DNA of 64,000 bases from Chitinophaga pinensis (GTDB lineage: Bacteria; Bacteroidota; Bacteroidia; Chitinophagales; Chitinophagaceae). The notes beneath the pieces are model-generated. The model did no database searches and was not told the origin of the DNA. It saw only the letters and a list, made by a program, of their open reading frames with translations. Positions 34,779 through 43,829 of this stretch are shown here, piece after piece. The translations under genes were made by a program, and so were the position numbers. How positions within the stretch are numbered: the stretch's first letter is position 1; the number at the start of each line of letters is the position of its first letter. The DNA lies in contig LR632930.1 in assembly GCA_902167325.1 (NCBI GenBank), positions 4,464,001 through 4,528,000 on the forward strand. Reading direction: 5' to 3'.

Positions 34779-37700
34779 TTAAAAGTTTGCATTAAGGCCG
34801 AAGTTGTAGGTGCGCATGAGCGGATAGTTGAACCCGGCGTTGAAGAGACCTTCCAGTCTTTCCGGATCAAATGGCTTTACGAACGAATCGGCAAAGGTGA
34901 ACAGGTTGAAGCCACTGGCGTATACACGAATACGTTCCAGTCCTGCTTTGCGGTACAGCTGAGCAGGCACGGTATAACCCAGTTCCAGGCTCTTCATCCT
35001 GAGATACGAAGCATTGCGGCGCCATACGGAGCTTTCGGCGTACATCATGCCCACGTTATGGTTGAAGCGCGTGGCGGGCCATTTACCGGCGATCCACTGA
35101 CTGTTGGGATCGTAAGGATCGGCCTTGTGCCAGCGGTCAAAGAAATACGCCGGTGTGTTGCCGCGGAAAGCCAGCACTTCCGCATATACTTCGCTGAAGC
35201 GCACGGTGTACATGGCAGCACCCTGGAACAGGAGGTTCAGATCGAATCCTTTGTAGCTTGCCCCGATTGAAAAACCGTAGTTGATCTTGGGGTTCTTGCC
35301 GCTGGGGTTCTGGTTATCATTGGTACCGTTCTGTCCCAGCCAGAGGGGCAGCAGATCACCATCGTTGATCACTCCATCGTTGTTCACGTCTTTGTATTTG
35401 AAATCACCTGGTAGCTCGCGGGAGTTGGCGAGGTCGCCGCCCTGAAGGGGGTACTTATCTATTTCAGCCTGCGTGCCAAACTGCCCGAGATAAGTATGCC
35501 CCCACACGATATCGTTGTACCGGTCGGTACGCCCGTTGCGCCAGCGTTCGTAGCTGTTGCGCGGCAGGTCGCCTTCCTGGTAGAGGTTCATGATGCGGGA
35601 GTAGTTGAAGTTGGCGGAGATGTTGTATTGGAATTCCCCGATGCGGTTGTTATGCCCCACCGTGAAATCGAAGCCCTGCACACGGTCGCTGTTGAGGTTC
35701 TCATCCGGCAGGGAGCCGCCGAAGGTATTGGGCAGACTCACATTTCTGCGTGCCAGTAATCCGGTACGGTTGCGGCGGTACACGTCAAACTCTAATGTGA
35801 ATTTGTTGCGGAACAGGCCGAGGTCGATGCCGAGGTTGATGATGCGGGAAGTGAACCAGGTCAGCTTTTCGTTGGTGATACCGGGAGATGAAGCGCCGCT
35901 TGTGAGCGATCCGTTTCCGAACTCATACGATCCGCCGCCTTCTGTAGAGAACCCGGCGATGTACTGGAACGGTGCGCCCGCATCCTCTCCTACCAGTCCA
36001 TACGAGGCATCCAGTTTCAGGTTGGAAACAACGGGGAGTGCTTTCTGAATAAATGGTTCTTCAGACAGGCGCCATCCGCCTGTAACCACGGGGAAGAATC
36101 CCCAGCGGCGGTCCGGATGATAACGGTATGACCCATCTTCCCTGAATGCAAATTCCACGATGTACTTGCGCTTGTAGTCATATGACAGGCGGCCGATGTA
36201 CGAGAGGTTAGCGAATTCGTTTTCCATCCCGGAGTTTTCCATCCGGGCACGGCCGGCGCGGTCGATCTGGTCGTTGGTATAGAAATCATAATACCTGCGC
36301 AGGCCTGCATCTCTGCCCCAATATTGCTGCTGCTCCACTACCAGCGTAGCCGCCACATTGTGATCGCCACTGATGGTGCGAACATAGTTAGCCTGGCCCT
36401 GCAGTGTTACGCGGTTGCCATTGCCGTAGTTGTTGGAGATAGATCCATTGGCATCTCGCTGGCGCTCGCGGAGGTACTGACCGTTCACGAATTTGTAGAG
36501 GTCGTACGATTTGCTGAGGTCTTTATTGGCATAACTGGTAAGGTCATACGCCGCCACGCCGCGGAGGCTCAGTCCTTCCACGAAAGGCACCGTGTAAGTG
36601 AGGGAGCCGGTAGCCATTACGTTGCGGGTAACGCTTTCGTTGTAGCCTGTGATGTTACGCTGACTGAGGATCACCGGGTTCTGGTTACTGGGGGCCACCA
36701 CGCTGGGATACTCGGGGTTGTTATTGGCATACACCCTGTCTGTAGGCAGGGATACGCGGGTACCTTTGAAGATGTTGAAGAAGTTTTCTCCCGGCACGGT
36801 ACGGTTATCGTACCGCCCGGCGATGAGGAGTTCTGCTTTCAGGTTGGGGTGCAACATGGTGGTGATGTTGGAGCGCAGGTTGAAGCGCTTGTACCACATA
36901 TCGTTGCTGCGCAGCAGGGAGTTTTCATCTGCATATCCGAAGCTGAAGAAGTACTGTGTTTTGTCATTACCACCGGAGGCAGACAGGTTATGCTGTTGCT
37001 GCATGGCCGTGTTCTTCATGGCTGCGGCGTACCAGTCGGTGCTTTCGTAACCGGGGGCACCGTCTATCCATTTCTGCAGTTCATCTTTGGGTAAGTAAGG
37101 CGTACCCAGACTGAAGATATCGGCCTCATTCCGCATCTGCAGCCATTCTCCGGCGTTGGCCATGCGTGGTACGTCGGTAGGTTTCATGACGCCTGCCACC
37201 CCTGCATAGTTGAAGTTCGCTTTGCCGGAAGCGCCTTTCTTGGTGGTAACGATCACTACCCCGTTGGCAGCGCGAAGGCCGTAAATGGCGGCCGAAGCAT
37301 CTTTGAGGAAGCTCACGCTTTCGATATCATCCGGGTTGAGGCGCTGGAATTCGTTTGCACCGTCGCGTGCGATACCGTCGATTACGAAGAGCGGGGTACC
37401 GAAGCCGCGGATGTTGATCATGTTGTTGAAGGTACCCGGTTCACCACCCAGCTGGCGGATCTGGAGGCCGGCTACTTTACCCTGCAGTTTTTGGGCAAGA
37501 CTGATATTGGTAGTGGTCTGGATCTCTTTGCCGGTGATATTGCTCACGGCACCGGTCACCACTTCTTTCCTTTTTACACCATACCCGACTACTACCACAC
37601 CAGCCAGCTGCTCTTCGGTGGAGTTAAGGGTAACATCGATCACGGTGCGGTTGCCGATGGTTGCTGTTTGAGTGACCATGCCGAGGAACGCGAAGGTGAG

Positions 37701-37919
37701 CGTGGTGGCATTGGCAGGTGTTTGAATAAGGTATTGACCCCGGGCGTCTGTAGTGACGCCGTTTCGTTTACCGGCAGCGTCGGTGGTATAGACGCTCACG
37801 CCGGGAAGCGGGGTACCGTCTTTCCCTTCCTTCACCTTACCGCTGATCGTTTTCTGTTGCGCGATCAGGTGGAGGGGAAGCAGGAAAAGCAGCATCAGTA
37901 GTACATGGATTTTCTTCAT
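34779..37919 (-). CDS. SusC/RagA TonB-dependent transporter, PUL C
   Basis: This encodes a 1046-residue SusC-class TonB-dependent transporter: signal peptide (MKKIHVLLMLLFLLPLHLIA), carboxypeptidase-regulatory-like domain (ISGKVKEGKDGTPLPGVSVY), the SusC signature VVVVGYGVKRKEVVTGAVSN, plug (VSFLKDASAAIYGLRAANGV) and beta-barrel ending in YNFGLNANF. There is no STN domain, so control is not through an anti-sigma factor. The gene follows GH92 after 150 bp, enough for a separate promoter, and is closely linked to SusD. It probably imports the products of the GH92 and GH99-like enzymes. Confidence 0.95.
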   Translation of the reverse strand: MKKIHVLLMLLFLLPLHLIAQQKTISGKVKEGKDGTPLPGVSVYTTDAAGKRNGVTTDARGQYLIQTPANATTLTFAFLGMVTQTATIGNRTVIDVTLNSTEEQLAGVVVVGYGVKRKEVVTGAVSNITGKEIQTTTNISLAQKLQGKVAGLQIRQLGGEPGTFNNMINIRGFGTPLFVIDGIARDGANEFQRLNPDDIESVSFLKDASAAIYGLRAANGVVIVTTKKGASGKANFNYAGVAGVMKPTDVPRMANAGEWLQMRNEADIFSLGTPYLPKDELQKWIDGAPGYESTDWYAAAMKNTAMQQQHNLSASGGNDKTQYFFSFGYADENSLLRSNDMWYKRFNLRSNITTMLHPNLKAELLIAGRYDNRTVPGENFFNIFKGTRVSLPTDRVYANNNPEYPSVVAPSNQNPVILSQRNITGYNESVTRNVMATGSLTYTVPFVEGLSLRGVAAYDLTSYANKDLSKSYDLYKFVNGQYLRERQRDANGSISNNYGNGNRVTLQGQANYVRTISGDHNVAATLVVEQQQYWGRDAGLRRYYDFYTNDQIDRAGRARMENSGMENEFANLSYIGRLSYDYKRKYIVEFAFREDGSYRYHPDRRWGFFPVVTGGWRLSEEPFIQKALPVVSNLKLDASYGLVGEDAGAPFQYIAGFSTEGGGSYEFGNGSLTSGASSPGITNEKLTWFTSRIINLGIDLGLFRNKFTLEFDVYRRNRTGLLARRNVSLPNTFGGSLPDENLNSDRVQGFDFTVGHNNRIGEFQYNISANFNYSRIMNLYQEGDLPRNSYERWRNGRTDRYNDIVWGHTYLGQFGTQAEIDKYPLQGGDLANSRELPGDFKYKDVNNDGVINDGDLLPLWLGQNGTNDNQNPSGKNPKINYGFSIGASYKGFDLNLLFQGAAMYTVRFSEVYAEVLAFRGNTPAYFFDRWHKADPYDPNSQWIAGKWPATRFNHNVGMMYAESSVWRRNASYLRMKSLELGYTVPAQLYRKAGLERIRVYASGFNLFTFADSFVKPFDPERLEGLFNAGFNYPLMRTYNFGLNANF

Positions 37920-38069
37920 AACGTAAATGTTTTCATGCTGTTCATATTGGAAAGGATGATGTTCACTCCTGGAATAGCCGGGGAGGCTATAGGGCGGAGA
38001 CTACGGCGGAAACTTGTTTGCATAGTGCATAAGGGTTCATTGATCTTGGTGAAAAAATGGCTGTTCAGT

Positions 38070-40256
38070 TTACTCAGCGCCCCACTTCTTGTTAGGCAGC
38101 GGACCCATTTCCAGCTCCAGGTGCCCGCCGGCAGTAAGCGCTGCATGGGTGAACCAGGGTCTTGAAAGCGGCTTGCCATTGAACAGGGCGCTTTGGATGT
38201 ACTTGTTGACGGTGGAACTCTTTGGCGCCGATATCCGGAATGTTTTACCGTTCTGCAAACGGATGGATACTTTCCGGAAAACCGGGCTGGAAATCGTGTA
38301 CTCCGGAATCCCCGGTGTTACCGGGTAGAAACCCATACTGGCGAATACAACGAAGGCCGACATGCCGCCGCCGTCTTCATCACCTGGGATACCGAAGATG
38401 TTGTCTTTAAACCATGTGTCCAGCAGGAAGCGGGTGTGCTTCTGCGTTTTCCATGGACTCGATGTGAAATTGTAGAGGAATGGAATATGAAAACTCGGCT
38501 CGTTGCCCATGGAGTATTGCCCCACAAGCCCCGTGGCATCAGGAAATTTGCTCCAGAATTCGTATTTGGAACGGTCGAGACCTTCGCGGAACAATCCGTC
38601 CAGCCGCGCTTCAAAGGCTGCTTTACCGCCGTTCAGATGAATAAGGTCGGGGATGTTTTGCTGCACCTGCCACATGTAGGTCCACCCGTTGTTCTCATCA
38701 TAATATTCCCGGCCGCCCATGCCACCGTCGAACTTCGCATCGATGGGAATCCATTTGCCGGCTTCGTCTTTCGGCAGGAACATCTTCTTTTCCGGGTGCC
38801 AGAGGTGGCGGTAGTTGCGGCCTCTTGGTGCGAAGAGCACAGTGTCGGCAGTATTACCGAGGTCACCGGCCAGCTGGGCTAAAGCCCAATCGTCGTAGGC
38901 ATTACCCAGTGTAACTGCCACGGCCTGCCGTTTCTCGAAACCGTGTACCTTTTCTTCCGTTTCCTTAGCACCGGGAGCCAGTGCGGGGAAGTAACCCTGC
39001 TGATGATAGAAATCGTCGAGCGGGGTTTTATCTCCATTCCGCCAGGGCAGCATGGTGGCGCTTACCGCGTTCTTCCGCATACCGGCATATGCTTCTTTGA
39101 TATCGAAGTTGCGCAGACCTTTCCGCCATGCATCGAGGATCACAATGGAAGAATGGAAGCCGTTCATACAGGCATGGTCACCAAAGAGCACCGGGAAGGT
39201 GGGCATCCAGCCGCTTTGGTGGTACATTTTTACGTAAGACTGCAGCATGTCTTCCTCCCCTTTCGGATCGAGGATGATGCGGAGGGGATGATGCGCGAGG
39301 TAGCTGTCCCACGACCAGTCGTCCACATAAAAAGGCCGGTCTGCTTTTTCCACGCGCTTACTGTAACCGGAGTAATATTGTCCATCTTCGGTTACATCGG
39401 TCATCCTTTCATAGCAACGGTACAGGGCGGTGTAGAAAGAACGGCGCTGTGCGGGGGTACCGCCTTCCACGGAGATTTGTCCGATGGTACGGTCCCATAC
39501 ATCACGGCCTTCGTCAACAAACCTGCTGAAAGCCACACCTTCCACTTCCTGCTCAAAATTCTTTTTAGCCTGTTCGGGGCTTACGTAGCTGATGCCATAA
39601 CGCAATTCAACGTTGCGCGCAGAAGCGGGAAAGGTAACCGCAGCGCGGGAGGTTTCCTGTAATACGGGGGTTACGGGTTCGCTGAAGGCGCCGTACATGT
39701 ATACCTTCACATCGCCCTGCCAGGTTTCCATACCCCTTACGCGGTTGCCGGGCAACAGCTCCCATTGTGAGGGACCGGGATTATATACGCCCAGTAAAAG
39801 TGTTTTGCTGCCAGCCTGCGGGTATTTTATACGGTAGATGCCCGTTTTCTTCCCCGCGGTGAACTCAACGGTAATTTCCTCATCGATCAGGTAAGTGGAG
39901 TAATACCATGGACGGTTGATCTCCAGATCATGGTCCCAGGTGAGCCTTTCGTTCCAGCGCTCCGGGGCGGGCGGTTTTACGGAAGGTTTAAGGGAAAACA
40001 CCTGACCTAGGCGGTGGGATACGATGTTGAGCGGGAAGCTGGAGATCTGATCGTCGAGCCAGTCTTTCCGCTGCGGTGTAAACCGGATCATCTGGTTAGG
40101 GAGCTGCACGGTTGGCCGGGTAGGTTCCAGCAGGGTACCTACTGACCCGATGGAGGGATCTATGCTTTGCAGGTGTTCAGGTTCCGAACCTTCCTTTGCA
40201 TGGCATGCCGCCAATGCCCAGGCACCCGCCAGCAGAATTTGCATCATTTTTTTCAT
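38070..40256 (-). CDS. GH92 alpha-mannosidase lipoprotein
   Basis: This encodes a 728-residue family GH92 calcium-dependent exo-alpha-mannosidase. The signal peptide MKKMMQILLAGAWALAAC gives lipidated Cys18 and fixes the ATG at 40256. An in-frame start at 40328 would place the signal peptide internally and overlap the operator-like array. Family landmarks are PSIGSVGTLLEPTRPTVQLP near the N terminus, GNEPSFHIPFLYN (about 584-596) and GDEDGGGMSA (about 625-634). The catalytic acid segment usually read as EGNAWQY is here ENNGWTY (E at about 521). GH92 enzymes release terminal mannose from alpha-mannans and N-glycans. It is the first gene of PUL C. Confidence 0.92.
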   Translation of the reverse strand: MKKMMQILLAGAWALAACHAKEGSEPEHLQSIDPSIGSVGTLLEPTRPTVQLPNQMIRFTPQRKDWLDDQISSFPLNIVSHRLGQVFSLKPSVKPPAPERWNERLTWDHDLEINRPWYYSTYLIDEEITVEFTAGKKTGIYRIKYPQAGSKTLLLGVYNPGPSQWELLPGNRVRGMETWQGDVKVYMYGAFSEPVTPVLQETSRAAVTFPASARNVELRYGISYVSPEQAKKNFEQEVEGVAFSRFVDEGRDVWDRTIGQISVEGGTPAQRRSFYTALYRCYERMTDVTEDGQYYSGYSKRVEKADRPFYVDDWSWDSYLAHHPLRIILDPKGEEDMLQSYVKMYHQSGWMPTFPVLFGDHACMNGFHSSIVILDAWRKGLRNFDIKEAYAGMRKNAVSATMLPWRNGDKTPLDDFYHQQGYFPALAPGAKETEEKVHGFEKRQAVAVTLGNAYDDWALAQLAGDLGNTADTVLFAPRGRNYRHLWHPEKKMFLPKDEAGKWIPIDAKFDGGMGGREYYDENNGWTYMWQVQQNIPDLIHLNGGKAAFEARLDGLFREGLDRSKYEFWSKFPDATGLVGQYSMGNEPSFHIPFLYNFTSSPWKTQKHTRFLLDTWFKDNIFGIPGDEDGGGMSAFVVFASMGFYPVTPGIPEYTISSPVFRKVSIRLQNGKTFRISAPKSSTVNKYIQSALFNGKPLSRPWFTHAALTAGGHLELEMGPLPNKKWGAE

Positions 40257-40302
40257 GAACGTCGTGGAATGGTTTGATGATGATGCAAGTAACCCGGCAC
40301 CC

Positions 40303-40397
40303 ACTAACAAACCCATTAACGATTCCATTAACCGGGAAATTAATTTTGAAAAACTTTACAACTAATTGGTTTCATATCATTAACGATTATATTAATT
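40303..40397. promoter_or_regulatory. 12-bp-phased heptamer array, candidate operator of PUL C
   Basis: Four heptamers start exactly 12 bp apart: CACTAAC (40303), CATTAAC (40315), CATTAAC (40327) and AATTAAT (40339). A second cluster has CATTAAC (40379) and TATTAAT (40391), again 12 bp apart. The array covers 47-141 bp before the GH92 ATG and lies between GH92 and the divergent regulator gene. SARP-type regulators are known to bind tandem heptamers, classically with 11-bp spacing, so the array fits the divergent regulator. That link is inference. Confidence 0.55.
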
Positions 40398-40581
40398 TCA
40401 TCAACCCTCGCTCCTTTTACGGGTTAAAAGCAAATTAATGATGCGATAAGATGGAATAACCTATCTCCCGAATGCGTTTATTCCTCATTTTTTTGTTCCT
40501 TTAAGACGGATCGGATACAGAATATGTAAAAGTGTAAAACAGACATCCACGTAATCACTCAACCAAGATTTGCCGCCTCCC

Positions 40582-43071
40582 ATGAGGAAGTATATATATT
40601 GTATCATAGCCTGTTTGTGCCAGGGGTATGTAGCGATGAGCCAGTCGCACGGACTGGAGTTTTCCAGCCACGAAGTGGTGCCTGAGCACCGTACGGCGCT
40701 CGACCTAACACCCGGTACCCCTTACTGCCTGAAAGGCGGTAAAACGGAGATTTCATTTCAGATGGCGTTCCGCCCTCATTTAGAGACGTATTTCGGGTAT
40801 ATATTAAGGATGCTGACGGAAGACCGGCAGAACATTGACCTGGTGTATAACCAGCGAACGATGACCATCCATTTCGTGATCGGGGAAAAGATCACGGGCA
40901 GCGCCCCGCTGGACAGTTCCCTCCTTGCAGGCGAGTGGCTGCAGTTACGGGTGGTGCTGGACGAGTCCTCTGGCATGGCATCGTTCTTCTTCAACGGCAA
41001 GCCGGCAGGCAGTGGTAAGATGCCATTTGTAAAAGGCTCCTGCTGCCGTATCTTCTTTGGCGCTATCAAGCACGAAGGCTTCCAGACTTTAGACGTGCCT
41101 CCTATGCGGCTCCGCGATGTGAAGCTGCTGGAAAACGGTACTACGGCACGCTTCTATCCCCTCTCCGAATCATCAGGTCAGGATGCCTATGATATGGAAA
41201 ATGGTGTACCTGCACGAGCGGCCAACCCGGTATGGATCAAACCAAGGCACCAGCAATGGGAGAACCGCCTAACCCTGTCTACCTCCGGTACTCCCGGCAT
41301 AGCGTACAATGAGCGGGACGATCTCCTGTACATTGTGACGGATGATACCCTGTTCACCTACTCCTTCCGCAGCGGTGCCCTTCAGGCAAAGCAGGCGGCA
41401 CGCGGCAATACGATCCTTCCGGCGGGTAACCAGTCGGTTTACGACTATCACCGTAACCGGCTGCTGAATTTTTATATCGATGAAAAGAAGGTGGCGGAGC
41501 TTACGCCCGGGGCAGACAGGTGGAGCAATACCTTCCATGCCACGCTGCTCACGGAATGGTGGCAGGCCAATAAGTTCTATTCTCCTTTGGATAGCAGTCT
41601 GTACGTCATCGGCGGATACGGACAGTTGCATTACAAGAACAATGTACAACGCTACCGCCTTCGGGAACAACAGTGGGATTCGGTGCCTGTTTCCGGCGAT
41701 CCCTTCACACCGCGCTACCTCGCGGGGCTGGGGCTTAATGCTTCCGGTGATACTGCTTTCATCATTGGCGGGTATGGCAGTAACACCGGTGACCAGGCCG
41801 TGAATCCGCGGTTTACTTACGATATGCTGGCTTATAGTGTGCGCACAGGGCAGTTTAAACACCTGTACACCCTGCCGCAGCCGGAGCATCACTTTTGTTT
41901 TGCGAATAGTCTCATTATAGATTCTTCCAGCCATACATACTACGGACTGATCTACCCTACGGACCGCTTTCAGTCGAGCCTCCAGCTGGTACGCGGGTCC
42001 CTGTCGAAGCCGGAGTTTCAGCTTATGGGGGATTCTTTACCATACCAGTTTTATGATGTAGGATCGTTCGCGGATCTGTATTACAGTCCACTTAGCAGGC
42101 AGTTGATTGCCATTACGATCTTTAACGGAAAAGACAGTATGTCCAGTGTACGTGCCTGGTCGCTGGACTTTCCGCCCAATGCACTGGTGCCCGTGGTACC
42201 GGTTGCGCCTTCCAACTGGAAATACTGGCTGTTGCTCATTCCCGTGGGGCTTGCTATCGGGTTATTCCTGAAGAAGCGGAAGAGGCTTCCGGCGGCTGAG
42301 GTTCCGCGTGAACTGCCCGTTGAGCTGCCTACTGAAAGCACCCCCGGATTACCGGAACGTTCTGCTATATTCCTGTTCGGGCAATTCGAAGCCTTCGACC
42401 GCGAAGGGAATGATATCACCAAACAGTTTACCCCCCTGCTGAAAGAACTGCTGTTGCTGCTGGTGGTGTATTCGTTGAAAGATGGTAAAGGCATTGCTTC
42501 AGAATCCTTATATGAAGGCTTGTGGAGTGATAAATCGCCCAAAGATGCGAAGAACAACTTTTCCGTGAACCTCGTGAAGCTGAAGGGTGTACTGGAAAAG
42601 ATAGGCGGGTTTCATATCGGTAAAGAGTCTGGCCGCTGGAAGCTGGAGGTACTGGAAGCATCGGCGTATATCGATTATGAAGCGTACAAGCAACTGAAGC
42701 ATGCACCGGATAAGGCAACAGTATCTTCCCTGCTGGAGATCATTCAGCGCGGCGCGTTCCTGCGTACCACCCATTATGAATGGCTCGATGATGTGAAGTT
42801 CCTCATAGCGGGAACGGTAACGGACATACTGCTGAAATACATGACCCAGGCCGATAAGCATACCGAGGCTGATTTCATCCTCCGATGCGCCAATGCCATC
42901 TTCCTGTTCGATAACCTGAATGAAGAGGCCCTTGCCTTCAAATGCCGCAGTCTCAATCATCTTGGCCGTCATAGTTTAGCGCGGGATGCCTATGAGAAGT
43001 TCGCCAAAGAGTACCGGGAGAGCTATGGACAGGAATATGGAACACCGTTTGTGGAGGTACTTCAGCATTAA
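40582..43071 (+). CDS. Transmembrane SARP-like regulator with lectin-like and beta-propeller sensor
   Basis: This encodes an 829-residue one-component regulator spanning the inner membrane. In order: signal peptide (1-21); LamG/concanavalin-like domain (about 30-205, with ISFQMAFRP, WLQLRVVLDE, ASFFFNGKPAGSG and FFGAIKHEG); Kelch-like beta-propeller (about 225-535, with LYVIGGYG and AFIIGGYGSN); one membrane helix (about 547-563); basic linker; OmpR/SARP-like winged helix (about 595-690, with LKELLLLLVVYSL, SESLYEGLWSD and KNNFSVNLVKLKGVLEKIGG); and a helical BTAD/TPR-like domain to the end. The ATG at 40582 is preferred over a TTG at 40570. It is divergent from the alpha-mannan PUL C, so it probably senses a mannan fragment in the periplasm and controls that PUL. 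This function is inference. Confidence 0.8.
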   Translation: MRKYIYCIIACLCQGYVAMSQSHGLEFSSHEVVPEHRTALDLTPGTPYCLKGGKTEISFQMAFRPHLETYFGYILRMLTEDRQNIDLVYNQRTMTIHFVIGEKITGSAPLDSSLLAGEWLQLRVVLDESSGMASFFFNGKPAGSGKMPFVKGSCCRIFFGAIKHEGFQTLDVPPMRLRDVKLLENGTTARFYPLSESSGQDAYDMENGVPARAANPVWIKPRHQQWENRLTLSTSGTPGIAYNERDDLLYIVTDDTLFTYSFRSGALQAKQAARGNTILPAGNQSVYDYHRNRLLNFYIDEKKVAELTPGADRWSNTFHATLLTEWWQANKFYSPLDSSLYVIGGYGQLHYKNNVQRYRLREQQWDSVPVSGDPFTPRYLAGLGLNASGDTAFIIGGYGSNTGDQAVNPRFTYDMLAYSVRTGQFKHLYTLPQPEHHFCFANSLIIDSSSHTYYGLIYPTDRFQSSLQLVRGSLSKPEFQLMGDSLPYQFYDVGSFADLYYSPLSRQLIAITIFNGKDSMSSVRAWSLDFPPNALVPVVPVAPSNWKYWLLLIPVGLAIGLFLKKRKRLPAAEVPRELPVELPTESTPGLPERSAIFLFGQFEAFDREGNDITKQFTPLLKELLLLLVVYSLKDGKGIASESLYEGLWSDKSPKDAKNNFSVNLVKLKGVLEKIGGFHIGKESGRWKLEVLEASAYIDYEAYKQLKHAPDKATVSSLLEIIQRGAFLRTTHYEWLDDVKFLIAGTVTDILLKYMTQADKHTEADFILRCANAIFLFDNLNEEALAFKCRSLNHLGRHSLARDAYEKFAKEYRESYGQEYGTPFVEVLQH

Positions 43072-43153
43072 GGATGGCAGAAAAACCCCCATAACATTAC
43101 ACAAACTGCTACCCTGACTGATATACTTAAAGTCTACTTTTAAGGACTATAAC

Positions 43154-43169
43154 CACAAAATCTTTTGTG
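43154..43169. promoter_or_regulatory. Palindrome overlapping the VOC gene translation start
   Basis: CACAAAATCTTTTGTG is a perfect 7-bp inverted repeat around TC, ending one base before the ATG at 43171. It could be a repressor operator or a small hairpin blocking the ribosome-binding site. Function is not established. Confidence 0.4.
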
Positions 43170-43170
43170 T

Positions 43171-43557
43171 ATGAAAACCAGGAAAATATGGGCCAATTTC
43201 GGTGTACAGGATCTAGACCGTACTACTGCCTTCTATAATCAGCTTGGATTTACATCTAACGGTTCATCGGACCAGCTGACCAGCTTCTTCTTCGGCGATG
43301 ATAAGTTTGTTATTCATTTCTTTTTGCAAAATATTCTGGAACCCGCCATGTTTGGCCCTATCATTGATTACCGGTCAGGCAATGAAATCATTTTCACCTT
43401 ATCTGCGGATACTAAAGGAGAGGTGGATAATTGGGAGAAAGCGGTTCGGGAAGCAGGGGGAACGATCGTGTCTCCACCGGTGGAGTTCGGGAAGGGTTAT
43501 TACGGTTTCGTTTTTGCGGACCCTGACGGGCATAAGTTTAATGTGTTTTATATGTAA
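43171..43557 (+). CDS. VOC-family (glyoxalase/bleomycin-resistance-like) protein
   Basis: This encodes a 128-residue single-module vicinal-oxygen-chelate protein. Features are the N-terminal IWANFGVQDLDRTTAFYNQL, the central FFFGDDKFVIHFFLQ, and the C-terminal GYYGFVFADPDGHKFNVFYM. VOC proteins include glyoxalases, dioxygenases and antibiotic-binding proteins, and nothing here picks one of these. The ATG at 43171 is preferred over a TTG two codons earlier. It lies 99 bp after the regulator gene, too far to assume one operon, and has a palindrome just before its start. Confidence 0.88.
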   Translation: MKTRKIWANFGVQDLDRTTAFYNQLGFTSNGSSDQLTSFFFGDDKFVIHFFLQNILEPAMFGPIIDYRSGNEIIFTLSADTKGEVDNWEKAVREAGGTIVSPPVEFGKGYYGFVFADPDGHKFNVFYM

Positions 43558-43616
43558 AGACTGGGATGTATACAGTAGATCGGCCTTATTATAGCACTAA
43601 TAATAAAGCTTACATT

Positions 43617-43790
43617 ATGAATGATCTCACACCCATCTCACTTGCCATCTTTGCGCTTCTCTTTTTCTTCCTGCAGGTCTTGATTCTCCGTTGGATCTTC
43701 AGGATAAACGACATCATTTTTTACCTCGATAAAATCAACGAGAAATTATTCAGGCTGCTGGAAGAAAAGGAAGCCGGGGATAATAAATAG
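43617..43790 (+). CDS. Small single-pass membrane protein
   Basis: This encodes 57 residues with one membrane helix (about residues 8-27, SLAIFALLFFFLQVLILRW) followed by an amphipathic, charged tail (INDIIFYLDKINEKLFRLLE). The ATG at 43617 begins MNDLTPIS, and an earlier in-frame start at 43566 would add a non-hydrophobic leader. I recognise no family. It lies 59 bp after the VOC gene and may share its transcript. Confidence 0.55.
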   Translation: MNDLTPISLAIFALLFFFLQVLILRWIFRINDIIFYLDKINEKLFRLLEEKEAGDNK

Positions 43791-43829
43791 TGAAACAAAC
43801 ATCATTATCCGCAGGAATGCTCCTAATTT

